This document shows positions 7,366 to 19,597 of a stretch of DNA of 64,000 nucleotides, one piece after another (position 1 is the first letter of the stretch; each line of letters opens with the position of its first letter). Position numbers and translations under genes: made by a program. Source of the stretch: Nannocystis punicea (GTDB lineage Bacteria > Myxococcota_A > Polyangia > Nannocystales > Nannocystaceae); NCBI RefSeq assembly GCF_026965555.1, contig NZ_CP114040.1, forward strand, positions 7,662,001 through 7,726,000. The letters run 5' to 3'. The notes under the pieces are model-generated. The model saw nothing but the letters and a program-made list of their open reading frames with translations. It was not told the DNA's origin and made no database searches.

Positions 7366-9018
7366 TCACTGGCACTCCTCGGCGGCGTCGCTCAGGCAGG
7401 TCGCGGTGTAGATCGCCCCGCGCACGCGCGGCCCGGCGCGGCGCAGCTTGAACTCGACGTTGGTCTCGTCGTTGTCGCACAGCACCACCTCCTCGCCGGT
7501 CTCGGGGTCGAGGGTCCTGGACATGTCGTCGCGCTTGCTCGGCGTCAGGCCCCGCGGGTCGGTGAGGACGATCGTGCACACCGAACTGCCCTCCGGGACC
7601 TCCCAGTCCAGCTCGCCGACCGGCACGCACGGCGGCAGCTCGAGGATTTCGTCGTCGACGCGCTGCTGGATCCTGCAGTCGGCGTCGAGCGCCTCGGTCT
7701 CGAGGTCGCGGTCGGCGACCATCGTCTTGCCGCACACCGGCCGGAACGCCTTCTCGATCTGGCGGGCGATGCCCTTGAGCGCCGGCGTGTAGTCGTCCTC
7801 GCAGATCGAGTAGAGGTTGCGCTCGTCGCCCGCGAACGCCTCCGCGACCGCGCGCTCGCGCACCGGCGGCACGGCCGTGCTGCCGCTGCCGTCGCTGTTG
7901 TTGACGCAGCCGGGCGCGATGCCGAAGTTCAGGTCCTGCTCCGAACCGGCCTCGGCCTCGGCGTAGACGATGTCCGTCTCGCCGCTCTCGTAGCCCGCGG
8001 GCACCCCGGCGATCAGCGACACCAGCACCTCGCGGCTCGGGTCGCTCACCTGCTTGTCGGCGCGGATCTTCGCCAGCAGGTCGACGTAGCGCGTGATCGG
8101 CCGCAGCACCGCGTCGGCGTCGGCCGCCCCGGGCTCGCCGTCGATGCTGTAGTTCGCCGGCTCGCAGCCGTCGTAGACCGGCCCCGGCCCGCTGCACAGC
8201 ACGCCGGCGTTCCAGCAGGCCGCGCTGGTCGGCGCCAGCCCGTCCGGGTCCTCCCAGAAGGTCTTGTCGTCGATGAAGATGTCCCTGAAGCCAGGTTCGA
8301 ACGAGCAGTCGGTCTCGTCGGTGACCAGCACCACCGACAGCAACGCGTTGTCGCGCAAGAACCCGTAGTTGCCCTCCGTCGGCGCCAGCGCCTTCTTGAG
8401 CGCCAGGTACATCGACTCGAGCGGCTGCTCGTGGCCGCAGCCGTTGATGCCCTGCGGCCCGAAGCAGGCGAACGCGTCGGCCACCTCCACCTCGCGCGGC
8501 AGGTTGGTCTCGCCGTCGATCTTCTCGATCCACGGCCGCTCTCGCAGCTCCGGGTCGAGGTCGGTGGCGGTCGGCGTGATCGCCAGGGCGTCGCCGCCGA
8601 GCCCGCACACGTCGGTGCACGCGAACGCGGCGTCGATGTCGTTGAACTGGAACGCGCCCTCGCCGAGCCGCTCGAGGCAGCTGCGCAGCACCAGATCGCC
8701 GCCCTCGGGCGTGGTCACGGCCGTCTCGCAGCGCGGGTTGCCGCTGTCGGTGGTGGTGACGCCGATGCGATAGTGGGCGCCCATCTCGTCGAGCCGGCGC
8801 GCGAACGCCTCGAAGTTGCGCGCCAGTCGAGCCTGCTCCTCGGCCATCGAGCCCGAGTTGTCGATCACGAACAGGATGTCGACGTCGCCGCCCTCGTCGA
8901 GCGGGATCCGGATCTCCTTGTTCTCGGTCTTGCAGAGCTCGACCCCGACCACCGGGTGCTCGAGACAGGCGGTGAGGGCCACGGAAACGAGAGGAAAGAG
9001 GACTGTGCGGGACTTCAT
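7366..9018 (-). CDS. vWA-domain lipoprotein
   Basis: 550 aa. The signal peptide ends in the lipobox LTAC (Cys18). A von Willebrand A domain starts near residue 46 with DILFVIDNSGSM, an intact MIDAS motif (DxSxS). Several conserved Cys pairs (for example FACTDVCG and SICEDDY) suggest disulfides outside the cytoplasm. This architecture is common in Myxococcota and is thought to mediate metal-dependent protein binding at the outer membrane. It is the first gene of a four-gene same-strand cluster with the three MYXO-CTERM genes, which may be its partners. The start follows GGAGCC. Confidence 0.85.
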   Translation of the reverse strand: MKSRTVLFPLVSVALTACLEHPVVGVELCKTENKEIRIPLDEGGDVDILFVIDNSGSMAEEQARLARNFEAFARRLDEMGAHYRIGVTTTDSGNPRCETAVTTPEGGDLVLRSCLERLGEGAFQFNDIDAAFACTDVCGLGGDALAITPTATDLDPELRERPWIEKIDGETNLPREVEVADAFACFGPQGINGCGHEQPLESMYLALKKALAPTEGNYGFLRDNALLSVVLVTDETDCSFEPGFRDIFIDDKTFWEDPDGLAPTSAACWNAGVLCSGPGPVYDGCEPANYSIDGEPGAADADAVLRPITRYVDLLAKIRADKQVSDPSREVLVSLIAGVPAGYESGETDIVYAEAEAGSEQDLNFGIAPGCVNNSDGSGSTAVPPVRERAVAEAFAGDERNLYSICEDDYTPALKGIARQIEKAFRPVCGKTMVADRDLETEALDADCRIQQRVDDEILELPPCVPVGELDWEVPEGSSVCTIVLTDPRGLTPSKRDDMSRTLDPETGEEVVLCDNDETNVEFKLRRAGPRVRGAIYTATCLSDAAEECQ

Positions 9019-9666
9019 GGCGATGGCTCCGTTGTCGTCGTCCCTGCTGCAAGCCGATGGCCGCATTGATCTCGTTGAGAAATCCCCGCGAGCGCGCCGC
9101 CCTCCGGCCAACCAGATTGGCCAACCGTATTGACATCGCAACTCTGTTGGCAATCGCGGTCCATGGCCCTCACATGGCACAGAGTCGCCCACATTCGACA
9201 CTATGGCCGCCTGGCCGGCAAACACTCGGCTCGTCGCCCGGCGGCGCAACGAAGGTGGCACTCGCACCGTTCATCGAGAGGCGCGATCACGCTCACTCGG
9301 GCGCTGACCCACGGTGCCGTCGGTTGCGCCCGGCCGCGCCTCCCGAGCCCATCCCTCCGCCGCCGGATCTGTCCCCAAGGACAGCGCATCCACCCGGCCC
9401 GCGTGCCCTCGCTCGACCGGTCGCGAAAATCTCGCGTCCATGCGACGCGGCCCGCCCTCGAAGCACCAGGGCGCCGTTCACCGCGACGGTCTCCGACCGG
9501 TCGTCGCCCGCCCCGCCGAGCTCCGTTCGGCCGCGCCGGCTCGCCTCGTCGCTCGCCGCGCAGACGCTTCGCCCGGCTCGCCGACCGCGGCCGCGCCTCA
9601 CCGGCGACCAGGCCGAGGAGCAGCGCCCGCGGCGAGGCGCCTCGATCTGTTAGCATCACCGCGATC
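9019..9666. other. Divergent intergenic region
   Basis: 648 bp between the vWA lipoprotein (leftward) and the glycosyltransferase (rightward). It contains one strict palindrome (9369-9384) and a TAGCAT box at 9651-9656 ten bases before the GTG start on the right. No RNA gene or convincing ORF was seen. Confidence 0.55.
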
Positions 9667-10911
9667 GTGCGGCTCGCCTACCTCTCGCACTACTTCCCGC
9701 CCGAATCCAACGCCCCGGCCGCGCGCGTGCACGAGCTGTCGCGCGCGCTGGTGCGGGCCGGCCACGAGGTCCACGTCGTCACCGGCCAGCCCAACCACCC
9801 GCACGGCAAGATCTACCCCGGCTACCGCGCGACCGAGTACCGCCGCGAGCGCGTCGACGGCATCGACGTCCACCGCGTGCCGACGCTCCCGGCGGCCAGC
9901 CGCGGCGTGCTCGAACGTGGCCTCGGGTACATGTCCCTTCCGACATCTCAGATCGCCGTCGGCGCCGCCCGCTTGCCGCCCGTCGATCTCGTCCTGGCGA
10001 CGTCGCCGCAGATCCTCACCGGCGTCGCCGGCCTCGCCCTGGCCCGCCTGCGCCGGGTCCCGTTCGTGCTCGAGGTGCGCGACCTGTGGCCCGACGGCAT
10101 CGTCGCTGTCGGCGCCCTGAAGTCCGGGCACCCGCTCGTGCGCGCGCTCGAGGTCGTCGAGCGCACCCTCTACCGCGGCGCCGCCGGCGTCGTCTCGGTG
10201 ACCGACAGCTTCGTCGACCACTTCGTCGCCCGCGGGGTCCCGCGCGAGCGCGTGGCCGTGGTCAAGAACGGCATCGACACCGCCCTGTTCGCCGCCGACG
10301 CCGCGCCCGCGCCGCTGCGGGCGCAGCTGGGGATCCCCGAGAGCGCCCTGCTGCTGCTCTACTGCGGCACGATCGGCCTCGCCCAGGACGTCGGCCTCCT
10401 GGCCCGCGCGGCCGCTCGCGCCGGCGACGGCGACGACCTCCACGTGGTCGTCGTCGGCCACGGCGTCGGCCTGAAGGCGCTGGTCGACGAGGTCGCCGCG
10501 CTCGGCGTCGGCCACCGGGTGCACATCCTGCCCTCGGTCCCGCGGCGCGACGTCCCCGGCCTCATCGCCGCCGCCGACGTCAGCGCGGTGATCCTGCGCG
10601 ACGAACCGACCTTCGCCCGCTACCTGCCGTCGAAGATCTTCGAGGCCATGGCGATGCGCCAGCCGATCCTCCTCGGCGTCCGCGGCGAGGCCCAGCGCCT
10701 GGTCGAAGGGTCAGGTGCCGGCCTCGCCTTCACGCCCGGCGATCCGGTCGACGCGCTGGCCAAGCTGCGCGCGTTCGCGGCGCTCGGTCGCGACGGCCGC
10801 GCGCGCATGGGCGAGGCCGCCCGGGCCCACGTGCTCACCCATCACGACCGCGACCGCCAGGCCGGGGACCTCGCCCGCTTCCTCGAAGGCATCGCCGGAG
10901 GCAACGCATGA
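9667..10911 (+). CDS. GT4-family glycosyltransferase (WbuB-like)
   Basis: 414 aa. Starts VRLAYLSHYFPPESNAPA and continues with TGQPNHPHGKIYPGYR and RDLWPDG, the signature of WbuB-like group 1 glycosyltransferases that build colanic-acid or O-antigen-type polysaccharides. The C-terminal GT-B half shows YCGTIGLAQD and a nucleotide-sugar site around SKIFEAMAMRQPIL (E in the EX7E region). It acts in the cytoplasm on lipid-linked or nucleotide sugars; the exact sugar is unknown. GTG 9667 is chosen because family members begin at this strand; it has a -10-like TAGCAT just upstream and no Shine-Dalgarno. Its TGA overlaps the next ATG. Confidence 0.85.
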   Translation: MRLAYLSHYFPPESNAPAARVHELSRALVRAGHEVHVVTGQPNHPHGKIYPGYRATEYRRERVDGIDVHRVPTLPAASRGVLERGLGYMSLPTSQIAVGAARLPPVDLVLATSPQILTGVAGLALARLRRVPFVLEVRDLWPDGIVAVGALKSGHPLVRALEVVERTLYRGAAGVVSVTDSFVDHFVARGVPRERVAVVKNGIDTALFAADAAPAPLRAQLGIPESALLLLYCGTIGLAQDVGLLARAAARAGDGDDLHVVVVGHGVGLKALVDEVAALGVGHRVHILPSVPRRDVPGLIAAADVSAVILRDEPTFARYLPSKIFEAMAMRQPILLGVRGEAQRLVEGSGAGLAFTPGDPVDALAKLRAFAALGRDGRARMGEAARAHVLTHHDRDRQAGDLARFLEGIAGGNA

Positions 10912-11447
10912 ACCACCACCCGCACCGCCCGCGCAGCAGCCTCGGCCGCGCGCTCGAGCGGGCCTCCGGCACCATCACTCACTGGTCGGGCAGCTCGTGG
11001 GCGTTCGCCCTGGCGTCGCTGACGATCCTCGTCTGGGTGGTGACGGGCCCGCTGTTCGGCTTCTCCGACACCTGGCAGCTCGTCATCAACACCGGCACCA
11101 CCATCGTCACCTTCCTGATGGTGTTCCTGATCCAGCGGGCCCAGAACAAGGAGTCGCTGGCGGTGCAGCTCAAGCTCAACGAGATCGTGGCCGCGCTCGA
11201 GGGCGCGTCCAACCGCCTCATCGACATCGAGAACCTGTCCGAGGCCGAGCTCGACGTCATCCACCGCCACTATCACAAGCTCGCCGAGATCGCGAAGCAC
11301 GAGAGCGACATCCGCCGCTCGCACTCGATCGAGGAGGCGCGCCACCGCAGCCGCGCCGGCCACAAGTCGCACCCGCGCGCCAGCCACGGGCCGCTCGAGG
11401 CCGGCGCCGCCTGCGAGCCGCCGACGGCCCCGCCGCCGACCCAATGA
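10908..11447 (+). CDS. Low-affinity iron permease family membrane protein
   Basis: 179 aa. Two transmembrane segments (about residues 28-46 and 54-72) followed by the family motif FLIQRAQNKESLAVQLKLNE and a cytoplasmic helix containing LSEAELDVIHRHY. This matches small bacterial proteins named after the fungal Fet4 domain, whose transport role in bacteria is not proven. The C-terminal 50 residues are His/Arg-rich and disordered. It overlaps the glycosyltransferase stop by four bases (ATGA), so the two are coupled. Confidence 0.8.
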   Translation: MNHHPHRPRSSLGRALERASGTITHWSGSSWAFALASLTILVWVVTGPLFGFSDTWQLVINTGTTIVTFLMVFLIQRAQNKESLAVQLKLNEIVAALEGASNRLIDIENLSEAELDVIHRHYHKLAEIAKHESDIRRSHSIEEARHRSRAGHKSHPRASHGPLEAGAACEPPTAPPPTQ

Positions 11448-11449
11448 GC

Positions 11450-11490
11450 TCGCCCCCGCCGCGCTCCGCCTCGGAGCGCCACGGGGGCGA
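11450..11490. terminator. Two-tier hairpin between convergent genes
   Basis: Outer arms TCGCCCCCG (11450-11458) and CGGGGGCGA (11482-11490) and inner arms GCGCTCCG (11461-11468) and CGGAGCGC (11472-11479) pair perfectly. There is no T-tract. It separates the iron-permease-like gene from icd and is one of the few convergent junctions lacking the dispersed palindrome. Confidence 0.6.
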
Positions 11491-11510
11491 AGATCGACGC
11501 TCAGAACCTC

Positions 11511-12758
<1,248 letters not shown>

Positions 12759-12876
12759 CGCCCTGTCGCTTTCCGTGAGGTGTCCTGGCCAAATAGGCCG
12801 TTGGCGCGGTTCGCCGCGGACCGGGGATATACCACGGCGGCCCGCCCGTCCTGTCCGCGCCCGCGTGCGACCGTGC

Positions 12877-15800
12877 TCACCCGCCGGCTGCCGCCACCGC
12901 GGCCGCTGCGGCGTCTCCGGCGGCGATCCGGCCGCTCTCGCGCTCGACCTTGAACGCCTTGCCGTCGAAGTGGACGGTGATTCTTTCGTAGCTCACCGGT
13001 CTGCCGAGGGTGTAGCCCTGATGTCGGACCTGCAGCGGCGGCCCCCCGCCGGCCGGCAGCTGGACCGCGAACAGCCCGGTGACCCCGGCGTCGGCGACAT
13101 CTCCCGCGAGCGGCGCCGACGGATCGGCGGTGAGCGCGAGGCGCACGCCGAGGTCGTCCCACACGAGGAACGTCCAGCTCGACGCCCCTGCGAACAGCTG
13201 CAGGCGCCCGAGCTCGCGGGCCACGCTGGCCTCGGGGATCTTCGCGTCGGGCGCGGCCAGCAGGCGGGCCAGCAGCACCGCCGCGTGCAGGCGGGCGAAC
13301 CGTCGCGGATCGTCGGCCCCCGGGCGCCCCTCGCCGGCCGCCACTTGTCGCAAGATCCGCAGCGCCTCGTCGGTCCGACCCGCGCCCGCCGCCGCCCGCG
13401 CGAGCCGGATCGACGCCGTCGGATCGTCGGGCCGGATCGCCACCAGATCTTCGTACTGCCGGTAAGCCCGCTCGAACCACCCGTGACGCAAGAAGATGTC
13501 GCCGAGCAGCGCGCGGCTCTGCGGGTTGTCGGCGTCGAACTCGACGATCTCCGAGAAGATCCGCTGGGCCTCGTCGACCTGCTCGTGGGCGACGAACACC
13601 TCGCCGATCTGCTGCGCCAGCACCGGCGTCATCAGCCCCTGCTCGCGCAGCGTGCGGCCGCGGGCCAGGGCCTCCTCGAGCTTGCCCTGCTCGCTCAGCA
13701 GCTGGATGAGCCGCCGCTCGCCCTGCGGGTCGCCCGGGCTGCGCTGCAGCGCCGCCTGCACCAGCTGCAGCTTGCGCGTCGGCGCGTCGGCCCCGACCAC
13801 CAGCTGCAGCTGTCGATCGAGGTCGTTCCAGTCGACCCCCGCGCCGAACATCGCCCGCTCGACCGCGCCGATCAGCCCCTGGTCGACCAGCCGGCGCAGC
13901 AGCCCGCGCGCCAGGTAGTTGCGCGCGTCGGGCTCGCCGGCGAAGTGCCCGAGCAGCAGGCCGATGTCGGCCTCGGTCGCCGCCCGCTCGTGCAGCAGCT
14001 GCAGGAACACCCGCTGGTCCTTCCACCCGCCGATCTCGCAGCTGCCCGCGGCCGCCTCGTAGGCGTTGAGCGCAGAGAACATGTCCGAACGGTCAGCCAG
14101 TCGCTTCTGCCACAAGATCCGGCGGTGAGCCAGGCTGCGCGCCGCCGCGTCCGAGCACGGCAACTTGAGCCCGCGCGGCACCGGCGAGACCACCGGCGGC
14201 GGCACCTTCGCCGGCGGCCGCGGCGCCGCGTTGCGATCGAGGTCGTCGCGCTTCCCCCCGGCCTTGGTCGTGCTCGGCCTGTCCTTCGACAGACCCGAGC
14301 CGCGCGCGTCGACCATCGGCTCCCGCGGCCTCTCGAAGTCCTCGTCTCGCGGCGCCGCTTCCTCGGCGAACGCCAGCTTCTCGGCGTCGACCGACGACTC
14401 GGTGTTGGCGAGCCCGCCCATCCCTTCGCCGCCACCCGGGGCCACCGGCGCGGGCGAAGGCGGCGGCGGCGGCTCGGACTTCGCCATCGGGGCCTGCTGC
14501 GCGTCCGCGGGCGTGCTCGCCGACGCGGACACCGGCGTCGGCGCCGCCCCGTTGGCGACCCGCTCCTCCCTGCGCTCGATCGTCGGCGGCGGCGCGTGAT
14601 CGCCGGCGCTGTTGCAGCCGAACGGCGCCGACGCGGCGGCCGCGATCATGCCGACGATCCGGCTGCTCTTCGGTTCCTGTTCCTTGAGCCAGGTCGCGTC
14701 GGCGATCAGCTGCAGCCCGCCGAGCTCGCGGCGGCGGCGCTGGATGCCCTGCTGGGCGTAGGCCGCCTCGCTGTCGAGCGCGAGGAACGAGGTGAACGGG
14801 GTCATGAGGCCGTACTCGAGCCCGAGCGCGAGGATCTTGCCGCGCACCGCCTCGAGCCCGCGGCTGTCGCCGAGCAGGCGCTCGACGTAGGCCGCGGCCC
14901 ACAGCTTGGGCACCAGGCGGTCGAGCGAGCCGCCGACGTACTCGAGCGGATACTCCCTGGTAAACGCCTCGCCGCCGAGCCGACCGGAGATCGACACCTT
15001 GTCGGGCAGGTCGTGGTGCGTGCGCGCCAACAGCACCAATTCTTGCCCGCGGGACAGCTTGCCGCCGGCGCTGACGAACACGTCGTCGAGGCCCTCGCCG
15101 AGGCCGAGCTCGAGGTCGGTGATCGTCGGGGTCTTGAGCGCGCCCGACAGCTCGAGCGCGCGCACCACCGCCTGCTCGGGCCCCTCGACCCGCAGCGCCT
15201 CGCCGCCGCCGACCCGGGCCAGGCGGCCCAGCATCGCCGCGTCGATCTCCGAGCCGACGCCGACGGTGAACAGCCGCGCGCGCGAGCCGGTCATCGATCG
15301 CCGCAGCCGCTCGGCCAGCGCGTCGCCGCTGCGCTCGCCCGACGTCGCCAGGCCGTCGCCGACGTACACCAACGCCGGTTGCTCGAGCCCGTGCACGCGC
15401 GCCAGCGCCTGCTCGAAGATCGCCCCGAGGTCGGTCGCCCCGCCGGCCGCGTGCGCCGCGACGCGCTCGAGCGCCGCGCTGATCGCCTCGGGCGTCGCCT
15501 CCGCCAGCCCCTCTTCGGGATAGAGCACCTTCGCGGCGACGTCGGCGCTCATCACCGCGAACTTGTCGCCCGCCGACAGGCTGCGCAGCAGCGCCTCGGC
15601 CACCGCCAGCTTGGTCTGCTGCTCCGACGGATCGCCGGCCGCCGAGGTGTCGACCACCACCACCACGTCGCCGCGCGGCGCCGGCAGCTTCGCCAGGTCG
15701 AGGTCGGGCGCGTAGCGGACCATCACGTAGCTCGCCTGATCGCCGCCCGCGCCGAAGCGATTGGCGCGCAGCGGCACCCGCGACTTGTCGGGCTTGCGCG

Positions 15801-17145
15801 TCAGCTCGAGCTCGAAGTCCGCGCGCGGCGTGTAACCCGAGCGGCGCATCGTCACCTGCCGGCCATCGGTCGACACCCGCGCCTCGCCGAGCGTCGCCAG
15901 GTCGTAGTCCTTCTCGAGCCCGCGGCGCAGCTGCACCTCGAGCGAGAACTCCTCGATGCTGGCGGCCTCGCGCCCGCGCGGGGCCGCCAGCGGGTAGCTG
16001 TAGCGGCGCTTGCCCTCGCTCTCGGCCAGCAGCTGCTGGTAGCGCAGCACCACCCGCCGCTCGCCCGCCGGCGGCACCGGATAGATGCGCGCCCGCACCG
16101 TGCGCGCGTCGATCCACTCGAGCAGCGCCGGATCGTTGTCGCGCCGCACCGCCGCCTCGTAGGTCGCCGCGGCCTGCTTGCGCTCGACGATCTCGCCCTC
16201 GACCAGCTGACCGTTGGTCTCGAGGGCGAAGCTGACCAAAAGAGCATCCTCGGGGACCGTGAACCAGTACCAGCCCTCGACCACGGTGCCCGACGGGTTA
16301 AAGAACCGCTGGTCGACCAGGGTCTCGGCGATCTCGTCCTCGAGCGCCACCCGCACCGTCTGGCGCTGGATCGACAGCGGCAGCGCCGGCGTGCCCGGCG
16401 GCGCCGCGCGGTCGACCGCGTACAGCGCCCCCGAGCCCGCACCCGCGCGGATGCCCCCGCCCGCGCGGTCGCCCATCCCGCCGGTCCAGTCGTCCCAGAA
16501 CGCCACCGGCTCGACCGTCGGCGCCCCGCCCTTCACCGTCGCCCGCTCGCCCGCCTCGACCTCGGCGCGACCGCCCGCCGCGCTGACGATCGCCAGCCCC
16601 TCGGCGACGTAGACCTGCGCCTGACCTGACTCGAAGGACAGGCTCGCCCCGCCCGCCGACAGCGACACCTCGGCGTCGCCGACGGTGTGCACGACCGCCT
16701 TCTGGCCCTCCTCGAGCGGCGGCGCCTCGACCCAGATCTGGCCCTCCTGCAGGGCGACGCCGCCGGCGATCTTCACCTTCGTGCCGTCGCGCAGGAACAC
16801 CCGCGAGCCGTCGCTCAGGCGGATCAGCGCGCGCGCACCTGGCCCTGTGGACAGCTCGGCCGTCTCCGGCAGCGGCGTGCGCGACAGCAGCCGCTCGCCG
16901 CCCGACGCGGTCGTCAGCAGCACCTCGCCGGCGGCCAGCTCGAGGTTGGCGCCGAGCCGCTCCGACTGCACCGGCGGCGGCTTCTTCCACGGCTTGACGA
17001 TCGCCACCGCGGTCGCCGAACTGGCCGCCAGGAGCAGCACACCGAGACCGAGCCAGCGCCTGTTACGAGAGGATGCGAAGAAGCCCGCCACGGCTGTGCA
17101 GGATGGCACAGCGCCGACGACGACGTCGACCGCCGGGCCGCCCAC
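12877..17145 (-). CDS. VIT and vWA domain protein with FecR-like N-terminal and TPR-like C-terminal regions
   Basis: 1422 aa. One transmembrane segment (about residues 30-50) is followed by a FecR-like beta region (about 60-225, for example ALIRLSDGSRVFLRDGTKVKI) and a VIT domain (about 265-395, WYWFTVPEDALLVSF, RKQAAATYEAA). A vWA domain (about 485-650) and the GLMTPFTSFLAL segment of inter-alpha-trypsin-inhibitor-like proteins follow. Then come a Pro/Ala-rich linker and helical repeats (about 960-1330, EQGKLEEALARGRTL, FLRHGWFERAYRQYEDL). The vWA metal site reads DTSAA, so the last Ser of DxSxS is missing. Likely a surface or periplasmic scaffold. The GTG start is uncertain; GTG 17109 is also possible. 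Confidence 0.8.
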   Translation of the reverse strand: MGGPAVDVVVGAVPSCTAVAGFFASSRNRRWLGLGVLLLAASSATAVAIVKPWKKPPPVQSERLGANLELAAGEVLLTTASGGERLLSRTPLPETAELSTGPGARALIRLSDGSRVFLRDGTKVKIAGGVALQEGQIWVEAPPLEEGQKAVVHTVGDAEVSLSAGGASLSFESGQAQVYVAEGLAIVSAAGGRAEVEAGERATVKGGAPTVEPVAFWDDWTGGMGDRAGGGIRAGAGSGALYAVDRAAPPGTPALPLSIQRQTVRVALEDEIAETLVDQRFFNPSGTVVEGWYWFTVPEDALLVSFALETNGQLVEGEIVERKQAAATYEAAVRRDNDPALLEWIDARTVRARIYPVPPAGERRVVLRYQQLLAESEGKRRYSYPLAAPRGREAASIEEFSLEVQLRRGLEKDYDLATLGEARVSTDGRQVTMRRSGYTPRADFELELTRKPDKSRVPLRANRFGAGGDQASYVMVRYAPDLDLAKLPAPRGDVVVVVDTSAAGDPSEQQTKLAVAEALLRSLSAGDKFAVMSADVAAKVLYPEEGLAEATPEAISAALERVAAHAAGGATDLGAIFEQALARVHGLEQPALVYVGDGLATSGERSGDALAERLRRSMTGSRARLFTVGVGSEIDAAMLGRLARVGGGEALRVEGPEQAVVRALELSGALKTPTITDLELGLGEGLDDVFVSAGGKLSRGQELVLLARTHHDLPDKVSISGRLGGEAFTREYPLEYVGGSLDRLVPKLWAAAYVERLLGDSRGLEAVRGKILALGLEYGLMTPFTSFLALDSEAAYAQQGIQRRRRELGGLQLIADATWLKEQEPKSSRIVGMIAAAASAPFGCNSAGDHAPPPTIERREERVANGAAPTPVSASASTPADAQQAPMAKSEPPPPPSPAPVAPGGGEGMGGLANTESSVDAEKLAFAEEAAPRDEDFERPREPMVDARGSGLSKDRPSTTKAGGKRDDLDRNAAPRPPAKVPPPVVSPVPRGLKLPCSDAAARSLAHRRILWQKRLADRSDMFSALNAYEAAAGSCEIGGWKDQRVFLQLLHERAATEADIGLLLGHFAGEPDARNYLARGLLRRLVDQGLIGAVERAMFGAGVDWNDLDRQLQLVVGADAPTRKLQLVQAALQRSPGDPQGERRLIQLLSEQGKLEEALARGRTLREQGLMTPVLAQQIGEVFVAHEQVDEAQRIFSEIVEFDADNPQSRALLGDIFLRHGWFERAYRQYEDLVAIRPDDPTASIRLARAAAGAGRTDEALRILRQVAAGEGRPGADDPRRFARLHAAVLLARLLAAPDAKIPEASVARELGRLQLFAGASSWTFLVWDDLGVRLALTADPSAPLAGDVADAGVTGLFAVQLPAGGGPPLQVRHQGYTLGRPVSYERITVHFDGKAFKVERESGRIAAGDAAAAAVAAAGG

Positions 17146-17193
17146 TAACAGCGTTCACTCGCCGTCGATTTTCGCGCCTCGCGGCCGCCTCGA

Positions 17194-17829
17194 TTATCGC
17201 GCGTCGCGGCGGCTCTGCTCGATCACGCTGCGCAGCTTCGACACCACCAGGTCGAGCGCGACCCGGTTGTCGCCGCCCTCGGGGATGATGAGGTCGGCGC
17301 GGCGCTTCGACGGCTCGACGAATTGCAGGTGCATCGGTCGCACGTGGCGGTAGTACTGCTCGCGCACGGCCTCGAAGGTGCGCCCGCGCTGCTCGATGTC
17401 GCGGCGGATCCGGCGAAAGATGCGGATGTCGGGGTCGGTGTCGACGAACAGCTTGATGTCGAGCTCCGTCCGCAGGCGCGGGTCGACCAGCACCATGATG
17501 CCCTCGACCACCACCACCGGCGTCGACTCGACCCACCGCGGCTCGGGCAGCCGGCGGTGCGTCTTGAAGTCGTACGCGGGCACCGCCACGCGGCGCCCGG
17601 CCTTGAGCGCGACGATGTGCTCGACCAGCAGCTCCGTCTCGAGCGACTCCGGGTGGTCGAAGTTGATGTGACAGCGCTCCTCGTAGGTGAGGTCGGCGCG
17701 GTCGCGGTAGTACGCGTCGTGCTCGATGATCGTGACACCTTCGGGCGGAAGAGAGTCGGCGATCTTGCGCGCCACGGTCGTCTTGCCCGATCCGCTACCG
17801 CCGGCGATCCCGATGATCATCGAGCTCAT
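17194..17829 (-). CDS. udk: Uridine kinase
   Basis: 211 aa. Phosphorylates uridine and cytidine to the monophosphates in pyrimidine salvage, in the cytoplasm. The Walker A loop is GIAGGSGSGKTT (about residues 6-17). HDAYYRD and FDHPES are nucleoside-binding signatures of the family, and RRIRRDIEQRGRT is the lid. The length fits bacterial Udk (about 210). The start MSSMIIG is preferred over upstream codons because TACGGT stands seven bases before it and no Shine-Dalgarno exists, suggesting a leaderless transcript. Confidence 0.92.
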   Translation of the reverse strand: MSSMIIGIAGGSGSGKTTVARKIADSLPPEGVTIIEHDAYYRDRADLTYEERCHINFDHPESLETELLVEHIVALKAGRRVAVPAYDFKTHRRLPEPRWVESTPVVVVEGIMVLVDPRLRTELDIKLFVDTDPDIRIFRRIRRDIEQRGRTFEAVREQYYRHVRPMHLQFVEPSKRRADLIIPEGGDNRVALDLVVSKLRSVIEQSRRDAR

Positions 17830-18250
17830 GCGGCGGACCGTAGCACGGCGCGCGCCTTCGCGCTTTTCGCGCACACGCCCTCGCGCGTGCGGGATCGCCG
17901 TGAGCTACCCTCGCGCCGACAGGCCGCGCGCCGCGATCGTCGACGCTGCAGATCGACCACCACGCCGGCGCTGCCGCGACATCTCGCGGCGCGGACGCCC
18001 GCCGCCAGTGCTGGCGATCACCGCCTCGCCGTCCGTCCCTGCCGGCCTCGACCGCGCTGCCGATCGACGCAGGCGCTGAGATCCCGGCGCAGCCCTCGCC
18101 ACGAACACGTGGACGGACACTTGCCCTCCTCGGACCTTTCACGCCAGGCGCGACCGAGCTCCGCCGGGCGCCCCACGCCGCTCTTCTCGCGCGAGTCCCA
18201 CGTCGCGGAGATGTCCATGAAGACATGTTTCAACAGACATGGCACCTCGC
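17830..18250. other. Intergenic stretch with palindrome variants
   Basis: No convincing gene. It contains the -10-like box of udk (17837-17842, minus strand) and a palindrome variant at 18211-18226 (ATGTCC ATGA AGACAT) followed by another half-site near 18236, just beyond the stop of the sigma-54 regulator. Confidence 0.5.
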
Positions 18251-19597
<1,347 letters not shown>

